Assembly: GCA_949106495.1 (NCBI GenBank)
Contig: CARYZD010000006.1
Coordinates: 51,495 to 115,494 of the forward strand
Reading direction: 5' to 3'
DNA length: 64,000 nt
Source of the DNA: an uncultured Clostridia bacterium
Lineage (GTDB): Bacteria > Bacillota > Clostridia > TANB77 > CAG-465
The number at the start of each line of letters is the position of its first letter. The stretch's first letter is position 1. The position numbers and the translations under genes are program-made. This document shows, piece after piece, positions 38,847 through 48,219 of the stretch. The notes below the pieces were generated by a model. The model did not search any database. It was given only the letters and a program-made list of their open reading frames with translations, and had not been told where the DNA came from.

Positions 38847-40265
38847 ATGAATATACAAGAAAAATACGAAAAACTAATATATTATTTTAAAGAAATTTCT
38901 AAAGTGCCAAGAAATTCTAAACATGAAGAAAAAATAGCAAATTATTTATGTGATTTTGCAAATAAACTTGGACTTTGGTATATAAAAGATGAAAATAATA
39001 ATGTATTAATAAAAAAAGAAGCAAGTAAAGGCTACGAAGAAAGAAAAATAATATTATTTCAAGCTCATACAGATATGGTTTGTGAGAAAACAGTAGAAAG
39101 TTCACATAATTTTGAAAAAGATGCAATTGAAATAGTAGAAAATAATGGATTATTAAAAGCAAAAGATACTACATTAGGGGCAGATGATGGAATAGGTGTA
39201 GCATATTTAATGCTATTATTATCAGATAATGAAATAAAATTACCAGCAATAGAATGTTTATTTACAACAGAAGAAGAGATTGGAATGAATGGTGCTAGGT
39301 CTTTTGATTATTCAAATATAAGCGCACATTATTTAATTAATCTTGATGGAGAAGAAGAAAATACAGCAATAGTTGGTTGTGCAGGTGGCGTAAGTGTATA
39401 TTATGAGAAATCAATTAATGTAGAAGATGAAGTAGAAAATGTGTATAAATTAAGTATTTCTGGACTTTTTGGCGGACATTCTGGTGTGGATATAGATAAA
39501 GGTAGAATAAATTCAAATTATTTAGCTGCAAAAATATTAAATAATATAGAGAATGTAAGATTATTATCTTTTGTTGGAGGAAATAAAGATAATGCAATTG
39601 CAAATGTTACAGAGGTTATATTTAGTACTAGTATGAAAAATTTAGATGAGAGTTTAAATAAGGCTTTAGAAGATATAGAAGTTACAGAGGCAGATAAAGA
39701 TTTAACAATAGATATTGAAGAAATAGAATATAATGGAAAGTGCATATCAATAGAAGAAAGTAAAAATATAATAACACTTATACTAAATTTAAAACAAAAT
39801 GTAATAGAGTATAGCAAAGATGTAGAAGGACTTGTTGAATCATCAGGAAATGTGGGAATTGTAAAAGTTCAAAATGGAAATGTTTTAGTACTAGAATCTC
39901 TAAGGTCAAGTGTTGATACTAGAAAAGATGAAATAAAAGAAGAAAATAATAATTTAGCAGAGAGTATTGGATTTAGTATTAAAGAAGAAGGAGCATATCC
40001 TGGTTGGAAATATAATCCAAATTCAAAGCTTGAAAAAGTATATATAGATTCATATAAGAAAAATCATAACGCAGAAGAGCCAATAGTATGTGCAATACAT
40101 GCAGGTGTAGAATGTGGAATGATTTATGAGAAACTACCACATTTAGATATGATATCTTTAGGACCAAATGTAAAAGATGTTCATACAGTAAATGAAACAT
40201 TATATTTAGATTCATGTAAATTAATGCTTAAGACATTATTAGATATGATAAAAAATTTAGATTAA
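38847..40265 (+). CDS. pepD: Aminoacyl-histidine dipeptidase (M20 family)
   Basis: A 472-residue cytosolic metallodipeptidase of the PepD/carnosinase branch. HTDMVCEK (about 74-81) and ADDGIG supply the first His and Asp of the di-zinc site, EEEIGMNGA the catalytic and metal Glu, LINLDGEEE the next ligand, and IHAGVECG near the end the last His and Glu. The inserted dimerisation domain (FGGHSGVDI) is also clear. GGTGAT before the ATG is a weak ribosome site. It is monocistronic, with a terminator behind it. Confidence 0.92.
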   Translation: MNIQEKYEKLIYYFKEISKVPRNSKHEEKIANYLCDFANKLGLWYIKDENNNVLIKKEASKGYEERKIILFQAHTDMVCEKTVESSHNFEKDAIEIVENNGLLKAKDTTLGADDGIGVAYLMLLLSDNEIKLPAIECLFTTEEEIGMNGARSFDYSNISAHYLINLDGEEENTAIVGCAGGVSVYYEKSINVEDEVENVYKLSISGLFGGHSGVDIDKGRINSNYLAAKILNNIENVRLLSFVGGNKDNAIANVTEVIFSTSMKNLDESLNKALEDIEVTEADKDLTIDIEEIEYNGKCISIEESKNIITLILNLKQNVIEYSKDVEGLVESSGNVGIVKVQNGNVLVLESLRSSVDTRKDEIKEENNNLAESIGFSIKEEGAYPGWKYNPNSKLEKVYIDSYKKNHNAEEPIVCAIHAGVECGMIYEKLPHLDMISLGPNVKDVHTVNETLYLDSCKLMLKTLLDMIKNLD

Positions 40266-40272
40266 TTTATAA

Positions 40273-40304
40273 AAACTTGAAGTTTTAGACCTTCAAGTTT
40301 TTTT
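40273..40304 (+). terminator. Intrinsic terminator of pepD
   Basis: AAACTTGAAG / CTTCAAGTTT, a 10-bp perfect stem with an 8-base loop, followed by TTTT. Confidence 0.88.
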
Positions 40305-40358
40305 CTTTATTTTTTGAACATATTATAGTATAATTAAAGCATCTTAAAAGGAGATAAA

Positions 40359-41918
40359 ATGTATAGATTAAGTAATATTAAAATAAAAGAAAATTTATCA
40401 GAAGAAGAAATTATAAATATAGCATTAGAGAAGTACAATATAGAAAAAAGTAATGTTAAGAAAGCATATATATTTAAAAGGTCAATTGATGCAAGAAGAA
40501 AAGAGGATATATTTTTTAGCTATTCTGTTGATGTGGAATTAATTAAAAAACAAAATATAAAAAATGCACAAGAGGTTCAAGAATATACTTTCCCAAATAT
40601 TAATGTATTAAGAGAAAGCAAATATAGACCAGTTATAGTAGGAGCAGGCCCAGCAGGACTATTTGCAGCATTAATACTTGTAGAAAATGGAATAAATCCT
40701 ATCATAATAGAACAGGGCGCAAAAGTTGAAAAAAGAATTGAAGAAGTAGACAAATTTATTAAAAAAGGTATCTTAAATAATAGGACCAATATACAATTTG
40801 GAGAAGGAGGAGCTGGAACTTTCTCAGATGGAAAACTTACAACAGGAAATAATTCTATTTATTCAAGAAAGGTACTTGAAGAATTTGTAAGATTTGGAGC
40901 TCCAAAGGAAATAATGTATGTAGCTAAACCACATATTGGTACAGATAATTTAGTAAATATTGTTAGAAATATGAGAGAATATATAATATCAAAAGGTGGA
41001 GATTTTTTATTTGAGACTAAAGCAGAAGACTTTAATATAGAAGATGGAAAAATAAAATCAGTAAAATTTCAAAATGAAATAATAGATACAGATACAGTAG
41101 TTTTAGCTATAGGTCATAGTGCAAGAGATACATTTAAAACATTATTAAATAAAAATGTAAATATGGTGCCAAAGAATTTTGCAGTTGGAGTAAGAATTGA
41201 ACATTTACAAAAAGATATAAATATTTCTCAATATGGAAATCATACAAAATTTAAGTTACCACCTGCTGAATATAAACTTGTATATCATGCAAGTAATGGA
41301 AGAACTTGCTATACATTTTGCATGTGCCCAGGAGGACAAGTTATGGCATCATCTTCAGAAGACAATACTATTGTTACAAATGGTATGAGTAAATTTAGCC
41401 GTGATGGTAAGAATGCAAATAGTGCATTACTTGTAAATATAACACCAGAAGATTCAAAAGAAAAAGGGCCACTATGTGGTATGTATTTTCAAGAAGAACT
41501 AGAAAGAGAAGCATATAAAATGGGTGGAAGTAATTATTATGCTCCTGTTCAAAGAGTAGAAGATTTTTTAAAAAATGTTAAATCTCAAAATATAGGAAAA
41601 GTTGAACCTAGTTATAAGCCTGGATATACTTTGTCAAATTTAAATGAACTATTTCCAGATTATATTAATGAAACTTTTAAAGAGGCTTTAATTAATTTAG
41701 ATAAGAAATTAAAAGGATTTGCATCAGATGATGCAATAATGACAGCAGTGGAAACAAGAACATCTTCGCCAGTTCAAATTACAAGAGATAATGATACACT
41801 TTTATCTAATATAGATGGATTATATCCTTGTGGGGAAGGTGCTGGATATGCTGGAGGAATAATGACAGCAGCTGTTGATGGAATAAAAGTTGCAATAGAA
41901 ATTTTAAAAAGAAAATAG
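40359..41918 (+). CDS. FAD-dependent dehydrogenase (COG2509-type)
   Basis: A 519-residue soluble flavoprotein. The N-terminal ~85 residues form a small domain typical of this family; the FAD-binding GAGPAGLFAALILVENG follows at about 93-109. FGEGGAGTFSDGKL (about 147-160) and PCGEGAGYAGGIMTAAVDG near the C-terminus are conserved blocks of the FixC-like FAD-dependent dehydrogenases (COG2509). CYTFCMCPGG (about 313-322) contains Cys residues that could be redox active. The substrate is unknown. AAAGGAG precedes the ATG. An amidase gene follows 24 bases downstream. Confidence 0.88.
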   Translation: MYRLSNIKIKENLSEEEIINIALEKYNIEKSNVKKAYIFKRSIDARRKEDIFFSYSVDVELIKKQNIKNAQEVQEYTFPNINVLRESKYRPVIVGAGPAGLFAALILVENGINPIIIEQGAKVEKRIEEVDKFIKKGILNNRTNIQFGEGGAGTFSDGKLTTGNNSIYSRKVLEEFVRFGAPKEIMYVAKPHIGTDNLVNIVRNMREYIISKGGDFLFETKAEDFNIEDGKIKSVKFQNEIIDTDTVVLAIGHSARDTFKTLLNKNVNMVPKNFAVGVRIEHLQKDINISQYGNHTKFKLPPAEYKLVYHASNGRTCYTFCMCPGGQVMASSSEDNTIVTNGMSKFSRDGKNANSALLVNITPEDSKEKGPLCGMYFQEELEREAYKMGGSNYYAPVQRVEDFLKNVKSQNIGKVEPSYKPGYTLSNLNELFPDYINETFKEALINLDKKLKGFASDDAIMTAVETRTSSPVQITRDNDTLLSNIDGLYPCGEGAGYAGGIMTAAVDGIKVAIEILKRK

Positions 41919-41942
41919 TAATATTTGAGGTGATGAATATAT

Positions 41943-43295
41943 ATGAGACTTGGAAAAAGTTTAATTACTAAAATAATAAATGGATTATTAGCTATAACTA
42001 TCATGTTTATATTAATGATTATATATAGTAATATTTTAAACAACTATAGAGAAAATGAAGAACAAAAGATAACAAGTCTATTTAAAGATTATAATATAGA
42101 AAATTATGCTTATATAGATAAGTGGACAATATATGGAAATCACTTAAATATTAATGGATATATAAATAGAAATATTGTAAATGCTACAAATATAAAAGAT
42201 TTAAAATTAGTTATTACAAATTTGGAAAAACAAGAAAAAGAATATAGTTTACGATATGACATAAATGATGAAAATGTAAAATTTGAACTCTCATCTAATA
42301 TAAATGAAGGTATAAATTTAGATGAAATAAATGAGGGAGAACATTATATATTATTAAAAATAGTTGAAGAATTTAATGGAAAAGAAGAAATTAGTTATTA
42401 TAGTTTAGAAAATATAACTAAATATACAGATGAAGAATATTATACTTTAAGAAAAAATAATCTAAATAAAAAAATAGATATTAAACTAGAGAAAATCTCT
42501 TTAAAAAATAATAGTGAGATTAAGTATATGAAACTGGATTCTATATTAACAGATTTACCTAATGATGTTTATGATATAGTTATTGACCCAGGGCATGGAG
42601 GAACAGACCCTGGTGCTATGTATAAAGACAATACAGAGTCAAAAATGGCGTTAGAATATTCTATAGACCTAAAAAGAGAATTAGAATCTTTAGGCTTTAA
42701 AGTTAAACTTACAAGAGAAAAAGATGAATATACAACTCCTTATGGCAAAAATGGTAGAGCTATAGTTCCATATGATACCAAATCTAAATTGTTTTTATCT
42801 ATACATTTAAATAGTACAGCAAGAGACTATCCTGAAGGTGGGGTAGAAATATATTGCTCTAATAATATGAATTTAGATATGGCTAAAAATTTTGCAGATA
42901 ATATAGTTAGAATGGCTAAAACTAGATATTCTCCTAATAATGTATTTAAATCATTAGATGGAGTATATGTAAAGACATATACGGAAGAGGATATTAAAGA
43001 GGCTATAGAGTATGCTCATGATTTAAATTATGAACCATATGAAAACTTAAGTACTGATACACCATATTATTTTATGATAAGAGAAACTGGTGGAATTATG
43101 ACTCATGCGTATGTTGATGGGAGAAATAAAAATATAGGAGATAATCCATATTATAATAGTAATATTTCAGCAGAGGCATATTTATTAGAACTCGGATTTA
43201 TTAATTCGGAAAATGATTTGGAAAATTTAAAGAAAAATAAAGAGGCATATATTAGTGCAATAGTTAAGACAATAGTTGACAATTATGCCAAATAG
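41943..43295 (+). CDS. N-acetylmuramoyl-L-alanine amidase (Amidase_3)
   Basis: A 450-residue envelope hydrolase. An N-terminal membrane helix (about 10-29), an extracytoplasmic region of ~170 residues, then the zinc amidase domain (about 205-450): VIDPGHGGTDPGA (first zinc His), ESKMALEYS (Glu ligand), LSIHLNS (second His) and YLLELGFINSENDL (catalytic Glu). A ~55-residue insertion (about 325-385) carries TYTEEDIKEAIEYAHD and is unusual for the family. It cleaves the bond between muramic acid and the stem peptide. GAGGTGAT precedes the ATG. Confidence 0.9.
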   Translation: MRLGKSLITKIINGLLAITIMFILMIIYSNILNNYRENEEQKITSLFKDYNIENYAYIDKWTIYGNHLNINGYINRNIVNATNIKDLKLVITNLEKQEKEYSLRYDINDENVKFELSSNINEGINLDEINEGEHYILLKIVEEFNGKEEISYYSLENITKYTDEEYYTLRKNNLNKKIDIKLEKISLKNNSEIKYMKLDSILTDLPNDVYDIVIDPGHGGTDPGAMYKDNTESKMALEYSIDLKRELESLGFKVKLTREKDEYTTPYGKNGRAIVPYDTKSKLFLSIHLNSTARDYPEGGVEIYCSNNMNLDMAKNFADNIVRMAKTRYSPNNVFKSLDGVYVKTYTEEDIKEAIEYAHDLNYEPYENLSTDTPYYFMIRETGGIMTHAYVDGRNKNIGDNPYYNSNISAEAYLLELGFINSENDLENLKKNKEAYISAIVKTIVDNYAK

Positions 43296-43309
43296 TAAAA
43301 ATTTCATTC

Positions 43310-43338
43310 TTGCATTGTAAATGATACAATGGTATAAT
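43310..43338 (+). promoter_or_regulatory. nrdD promoter
   Basis: TTGCAT (43310-43315), 17 bp, TATAAT (43333-43338), giving a leader of about 37 bases. Confidence 0.6.
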
Positions 43339-43381
43339 CACAAAGGAAACATTTGAGGTAAAAATAAGAGGTGTAGTAAAC

Positions 43382-45640
43382 ATGATAACAAAAGTATTAA
43401 AAAGAGATGGAAGAAAAGTAAATTTTAACGTGGAAAGACTTGCAAAATCTATATATAAGGCAGCAAACTCAATTGGTGGACAAGACTATTCTAGGTCTGA
43501 AGAACTTGCAAATAAAATATATGATGAATTAGATAAGATTCAAGAAAATAAGCAAGTTACATCTCAAAAAATACAAGAGATAACAGAAAAAATATTAAAA
43601 GATGAAGGACATGAATCAACACTAAATGTATATAGAACATATAGAAATGAAAGAAGTAGAGCAAGAGAAAGAAATACAGATATAATAAAAACATATAAAG
43701 GTTTAACTTTTGATGATGCTGTAAATAATAACATAAAAAGAGAGAATGCTAATATTAATGCAGATACAGCTATGGGAACAATGTTAAAATATGGCTCAGA
43801 AGGAGCAAAGAACTTTTATCATTTATGTGTATTAAAGCCAATCCATTCAGAGGCACATAAAAATGGAGATATTCATATTCATGATTTAGACTTTTTAACT
43901 TTAACAACCACTTGTTGCCAAATAGATTTAATTAAGTTATTTAAAGATGGATTTTGCACTGGAGAAGGATTTTTAAGAGAACCTCAAAGTATAGGATGTT
44001 ATGCAGCTCTTGCTGCTATTGCAATTCAATCTAATCAAAATGATCAACATGGTGGTCAAAGTATACCAAACTTTGAGTATGCAATGGCCAAAGGTGTAAG
44101 AGTTACATATAAAAAAGAATATCTTAAGAATTTAGTTAAAGCAGTAGAACTTATTACAGATATAAAAAATCCTCAAGAATTTGCAGAAAATATTGTAAAA
44201 TCAATTAAATATGATAAAGATATAGTCGCTACATATAAAGATTCTAATGGATATTTAAAAATAGAGAAAAAATATTTAAGCAAATATTTAGATAATAATA
44301 CAATAGATAAAATTCAAAGATTTACGGTAAAATATACAGATAAAGAAGTAGTAAAAGCTACATATCAGGCGATGGAAAGTTTTATACATAACTTAAATAC
44401 AATGCACTCAAGAGCAGGTGCTCAAGTACCTTTTAGTAGTATTAACTATGGTCTTGATACAACCCCAGAAGGAAGACTTGTTATTGAACAAGTATTACTT
44501 GCAACAGAAGCTGGACTTGGAAATGGGGAAACTCCAATATTCCCAATTCAAATATTTAAAGTAAAGGAAGGAATAAATTATAATCCACAAGACCCTAATT
44601 ATGATTTATTTAAACTTAGTTGTAGAGTTTCTGCTAAGAGATTATTTCCAAACTATTCATTTATTGATGCACCATTTAATCTTCAATATTATAGAAAAGG
44701 AGATTATAATACTGAGGTTGCATATATGGGATGTAGAACAAGAGTAATGGCAAATGTTCATGATAGAACAAAAGAATTTACTTGTGGAAGAGGAAATCTA
44801 AGTTTTACATCAGTAAACTTACCTAGACTTGGAATTGAAGCTCATGGAGATATAGAAAAATTCTTTGAAATGCTAGATGAAAAAATAGACTTAGTTATAG
44901 ATCAACTAAAATCTAGATTTCATATTCAAGCAAGTAAAAAAGCATATAACTATCCATTTTTAATGGGGCAACATGTATGGTTAGATTCTGAAAATTTAAA
45001 GAATACAGATAAAGTTGAAGAAGTATTAAAACATGGCACCTTAACAATGGGATTTATTGGACTTGCTGAATGTTTAAAAGCTTTAATTGGAAAGCATCAC
45101 GGAGAAAGCCAAGAAGCAAGAGAATTAGGGCTTAAAATAATTTCCCATATGAGAGAGAGAATGGATGAAGAATCACAAAAGGAAAAATTAAACTTTACTT
45201 TGATTGCTACTCCTGCTGAAGGACTTTCGGGCAGATTCATTAAAATAGATAAAAAGAAATATGGTGTAATAGAGGGAGTTACAGATAGAGAATACTATAC
45301 AAATTCTTTCCACATTCCAGTATATTATAAAACAAGTGCATTTAATAAAATAAAAATTGAAGCACCATATCATGAATATACAAATGGAGGACATATTAGT
45401 TATGTTGAACTTGATGGAGATCCTACAAAAAATCTTGAGGCCTTTGAACAAATTATAAGATGTATGAAAGAATCAGGAATTGGTTATGGTTCAATAAATC
45501 ATCCAGTAGATAGAGATCCAATTTGTGGATATACAGGAATAATAAAAGACTTATGTCCATGTTGTGGAAGAAAAGAATTTGAAGATTCAAATATTATAAC
45601 TGAAAGAATTAAAAGAAAAACAGAATATAGAAATATATAA
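43382..45640 (+). CDS. nrdD: Anaerobic ribonucleoside-triphosphate reductase catalytic subunit, without glycyl-radical tail
   Basis: A 752-residue class III reductase that converts NTPs to dNTPs without oxygen. An N-terminal ATP-cone (VLKRDGRKVNFNVERL) and the barrel with its Cys residues (TTTCCQIDL, GNGETPIFPIQIFK, AYMGCRTRVM) are intact. Near the end, the zinc-site motif DPICGYTGIIKDLCPCCG is present. Normally the family then continues ERIRRITGYLVG and ~25 more residues, with the radical on the Gly of TGY. Here the end reads ERIKRKTEYRNI: Glu748 replaces that Gly and the protein stops. No other frame restores the tail. The missing part is encoded at 46197. Start: AGAGGTG upstream. Confidence 0.93.
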   Translation: MITKVLKRDGRKVNFNVERLAKSIYKAANSIGGQDYSRSEELANKIYDELDKIQENKQVTSQKIQEITEKILKDEGHESTLNVYRTYRNERSRARERNTDIIKTYKGLTFDDAVNNNIKRENANINADTAMGTMLKYGSEGAKNFYHLCVLKPIHSEAHKNGDIHIHDLDFLTLTTTCCQIDLIKLFKDGFCTGEGFLREPQSIGCYAALAAIAIQSNQNDQHGGQSIPNFEYAMAKGVRVTYKKEYLKNLVKAVELITDIKNPQEFAENIVKSIKYDKDIVATYKDSNGYLKIEKKYLSKYLDNNTIDKIQRFTVKYTDKEVVKATYQAMESFIHNLNTMHSRAGAQVPFSSINYGLDTTPEGRLVIEQVLLATEAGLGNGETPIFPIQIFKVKEGINYNPQDPNYDLFKLSCRVSAKRLFPNYSFIDAPFNLQYYRKGDYNTEVAYMGCRTRVMANVHDRTKEFTCGRGNLSFTSVNLPRLGIEAHGDIEKFFEMLDEKIDLVIDQLKSRFHIQASKKAYNYPFLMGQHVWLDSENLKNTDKVEEVLKHGTLTMGFIGLAECLKALIGKHHGESQEARELGLKIISHMRERMDEESQKEKLNFTLIATPAEGLSGRFIKIDKKKYGVIEGVTDREYYTNSFHIPVYYKTSAFNKIKIEAPYHEYTNGGHISYVELDGDPTKNLEAFEQIIRCMKESGIGYGSINHPVDRDPICGYTGIIKDLCPCCGRKEFEDSNIITERIKRKTEYRNI

Positions 45641-45643
45641 TAT

Positions 45644-45672
45644 AAAGAAGGTCAAAAATTATGACCTTCTTT
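45644..45672. terminator. Bidirectional intrinsic terminator after nrdD
   Basis: AAAGAAGGTCA / TGACCTTCTTT, an 11-bp perfect stem with a 7-base loop, between nrdD and the converging small gene at 45675. Confidence 0.88.
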
Positions 45673-45674
45673 CT

Positions 45675-45959
45675 TCATGCTCTCTTTATATTAACAAGCT
45701 CTTTTAAATCTCCTGTTAAGTAATAGGATTTTTCGAGTTTTCTAACGATATCTTTAAAAAGCTTTTTACAAATTTTCTCTGGACCTACAAATAAACTTTT
45801 TTCATTTGCAAATATTTCTGTAAACTTTGCAGATTTGAAATATGCCATGTATAAGTCGCAATGTCCTACTTTAGAAAATGAAATAGACATTTCTTTTTCC
45901 AATTTTGAAATAATAGTCTTTAGTGTTTCTATGTAAGACGTGTCTTCAACCTCTTTCAT
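45675..45959 (-). CDS. Hypothetical 94-residue protein
   Basis: A small soluble, mainly helical protein (two charged helices, about 5-25 and 60-85, around a central KVGHCDLYMAYFKSAKFTEIF). The start has AGGAGG upstream (minus strand, CCTCCT at 45966-45971). It lies between nrdD and the radical-tail/nrdG operon on the opposite strand. No family recognised. Confidence 0.55.
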   Translation of the reverse strand: MKEVEDTSYIETLKTIISKLEKEMSISFSKVGHCDLYMAYFKSAKFTEIFANEKSLFVGPEKICKKLFKDIVRKLEKSYYLTGDLKELVNIKRA

Positions 45960-46140
45960 ATAAACTCCTCCTTTTGTAGATATAGTTAATCTACATTTAT
46001 ATTATTTTTTCGCATTTTATTATAACATAATTTTACATAAAAATCAATACGGTGCAATTAAAATATAAATAAAAGTATACATAATAAAGAAGTGTAACTT
46101 AAGTGTATGAAATAATAGAAGTGAATATTTTATTTTTCCA

Positions 46141-46169
46141 TTGATTTAATATATAAAAATTGATATAAT
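46141..46169 (+). promoter_or_regulatory. Promoter of the radical-tail/nrdG operon
   Basis: TTGATT (46141-46146), 17 bp, perfect TATAAT (46164-46169), leader of about 21 bases to the ATG at 46197. It makes this operon independent of nrdD transcription. The stretch 45960-46140 is very AT-rich and otherwise holds nothing I recognise. Confidence 0.7.
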
Positions 46170-46196
46170 CTAGGTATAAAAAGGAGAGGGATAAAT

Positions 46197-46469
46197 ATGG
46201 TAATTAATACAAAAGGGGAAGCAATTTCTCAAGAGGAAATAGATGAGTATATAAAATATGTGATAGAAAAAAATCCTAACAAAGAAATAGCAGAATTAAA
46301 TCTTAGTGTAAATGGAGATTATGTAGATTTAAGCTATACACTAGCAAATGATGTTCCATTTGAAAGAATAAGAAGAATAACAGGATATTTAGTTGGAACA
46401 TTAGATAGATTTAATGATGGAAAAAGAGCAGAAGAAAAAGATAGAGTAAAACATGATGTATTATTATAA
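46197..46469 (+). CDS. Stand-alone glycyl-radical tail protein of class III ribonucleotide reductase
   Basis: A 90-residue protein. Residues 1-53 are a small domain (ISQEEIDEYIKYVIEKNPNKEIAELNLSVNGDYVDLSYTL). Residues 54-87 (PFERIRRITGYLVGTLDRF followed by NDGKRAEEKDRVKH) reproduce the C-terminal tail of normal NrdD proteins, where E. coli has RVCGYLG and a conserved GKQEEVKRRVKH end. Gly63 aligns with the radical-bearing Gly681 of E. coli NrdD. It overlaps nrdG, the activase gene, by 17 bases, so tail and activase are made together. By analogy with GrcA/YfiD, the spare radical domain of pyruvate formate-lyase, it may supply the radical to NrdD at 43382. AGGAGAGGG precedes the start. Confidence 0.85.
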   Translation: MVINTKGEAISQEEIDEYIKYVIEKNPNKEIAELNLSVNGDYVDLSYTLANDVPFERIRRITGYLVGTLDRFNDGKRAEEKDRVKHDVLL

Positions 46470-46977
46470 TGATGAAATAATAAAAATAGCTGGAATTATT
46501 GAAGAATCTATAGTTGATGGCCCAGGAATTAGATTTGTTATATTTACGCAAGGGTGTCCACATCATTGTAAAGGATGTCATAATCCACAAACACATGATT
46601 TTAATTTTGGGGAAGAAATATCAATAAGTACCATATTAAAGATGATAGAAGCTAATCCATTATTAAAAGGCATAACATTAAGTGGAGGAGAACCATTTAT
46701 GCAAGCTAAGAATTTATCTATATTATTAGATAAAATTAAAAGTAAAGACTTAGATGTAATAACATATTCTGGATTTACATATGAAGAAATATTACAAAAA
46801 GCAGATAATATAAATTATTATAAAGATTTACTAGAAAGAACGGATATATTAATTGACGGAAAATTTGAAGAGGATAAAAAGAGCGAAGAATTAATGTATA
46901 GAGGAAGTTCAAATCAAAGAGCTATTAATGTAAAATTAAGTATAGATAAAGGGAAAATTGTTGAATATGAATTTTAA
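46453..46977 (+). CDS. nrdG: Anaerobic ribonucleotide reductase activating protein
   Basis: A 174-residue radical SAM activase. The cluster motif is C35-x3-C39-x2-C42 (CPHHCKGCHNP), followed by SGGEPFMQ and YSGFTYEE, as in NrdG. It reduces S-adenosylmethionine to a 5'-deoxyadenosyl radical and abstracts H from the reductase Gly. In this genome the only Gly target in view is in the upstream 90-residue protein, with which it overlaps by 17 bases. The start is at the ATG-ATG pair at 46453/46456, with no strong ribosome site, which fits translational coupling. Confidence 0.94.
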   Translation: MMYYYNDEIIKIAGIIEESIVDGPGIRFVIFTQGCPHHCKGCHNPQTHDFNFGEEISISTILKMIEANPLLKGITLSGGEPFMQAKNLSILLDKIKSKDLDVITYSGFTYEEILQKADNINYYKDLLERTDILIDGKFEEDKKSEELMYRGSSNQRAINVKLSIDKGKIVEYEF

Positions 46978-47014
46978 TATATAAAAATGAAATAATATGT
47001 ATTAAGGAGGGAAA

Positions 47015-48142
47015 ATGGAAGAAAATAAGTTTGATTTTAAATTTTTAAATAAGGTTATGTATATAAGTGCATTTATTTTAGTATGTTTTGCACTTAAATC
47101 ATTTGGATTACTAGATAAAATAGTTGAATTATTAGTAGCACTTACTCCATTTTATATTGGTGTAGTAATATGTTGGGTATCAAAACCACTTGCAAATAAA
47201 TTAAGGAAGATGGGAATTAGTAAAGGTATTGCAGCAACAATTTCTTTAGTAATTATATTTTCTATAATATTTTTAGCTTTAGCATATATTATACCAGTAA
47301 TGGTAACAGAAATTACGCAATTTGTTAAAGATTTACCATCCCTTTATACAAATGTTATAAATAAAATAAATCTTTTTATATCAGAAAAATTTACTTTAGA
47401 TTATAAATTATCTTCAAATATAGGGGATTTAGGTTTCTTATCAAATATTATGGATAATATCTTAAATTATTCAATTGACACTGCACAAAAAGCAGGAAGT
47501 TTTCTAATAAGTGCTGTAACAGCTATAATTATATCTTTCTTTATGGTAAAAGATATGGATAGAACAAAAAATAGTTTAATTGTTATGGCTTCTAAAAATG
47601 GTAAAAATGCTAATAGATATAAAATGCTTGTAGAAATGGATGAGATTTTAAATTCATATATAAGAGGACTATTAATAGATAGTATTATAGTAGGGATAAT
47701 GACTACAATACTTTGTCTAGTATTAAAATTAAAGTATGCTGTAATATTTGGTATAATTATTACATTTTTAAATTTAATACCATATATTGGAGCAATAGTT
47801 TCATACTGTATAACGTCATTATATGCATTAACAGTTGGTGGGCCATTACTTGCAATAATTACTTTTATAGCATCATTTATAATTCAACTTATAGATGCAA
47901 ATATTTTACAACCAAATATAATTGCAAAATCTGTAAAATTGCATCCAGTTGTTGTAATTTGTGGAATGCTTGTATTTGAAAGATTATTTGGTATAGTAGG
48001 TATGATCATAGCAATGCCTGTTTTAGCACTTGCTAAAATCTATATAAAATATAAATTTGGTATAACTTTTGAAAGTGATGAAGAGACTAATACTAAAAAG
48101 AAGATTTTAAAATCTAAGAAAAAGTTAAATGAAAAAATATAG
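47015..48142 (+). CDS. AI-2E family transporter (YdiK/PerM-like)
   Basis: A 375-residue membrane protein with the AI-2E/PerM architecture: two or three N-terminal helices, a central amphipathic/soluble region (about 100-160), then five helices with the typical LKLKYAVIFGIIITFLNLIPYIGAI and LHPVVVICGMLVFERLFGIVGM blocks. Family members have been tied to autoinducer-2 export or to Na+/H+ antiport; the name is only a family label. AAGGAGGG lies before the start. The tail is Lys-rich. Confidence 0.88.
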   Translation: MEENKFDFKFLNKVMYISAFILVCFALKSFGLLDKIVELLVALTPFYIGVVICWVSKPLANKLRKMGISKGIAATISLVIIFSIIFLALAYIIPVMVTEITQFVKDLPSLYTNVINKINLFISEKFTLDYKLSSNIGDLGFLSNIMDNILNYSIDTAQKAGSFLISAVTAIIISFFMVKDMDRTKNSLIVMASKNGKNANRYKMLVEMDEILNSYIRGLLIDSIIVGIMTTILCLVLKLKYAVIFGIIITFLNLIPYIGAIVSYCITSLYALTVGGPLLAIITFIASFIIQLIDANILQPNIIAKSVKLHPVVVICGMLVFERLFGIVGMIIAMPVLALAKIYIKYKFGITFESDEETNTKKKILKSKKKLNEKI

Positions 48143-48192
48143 AAATAACAGGTTTATCTATTGAAGATATAAATAACATAGATAAATAATTT

Positions 48193-48219
48193 TAAGGGGA
48201 ATTTTATTCCCCTTTTTCT
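48193..48219. terminator. Intrinsic terminator between convergent genes
   Basis: TAAGGGGAAT / ATTCCCCTTT stem with a short TTT loop, followed by TTTTTC on the + strand. It overlaps the stop codon of the convergent aspartate kinase gene and can act on both strands. Confidence 0.75.
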
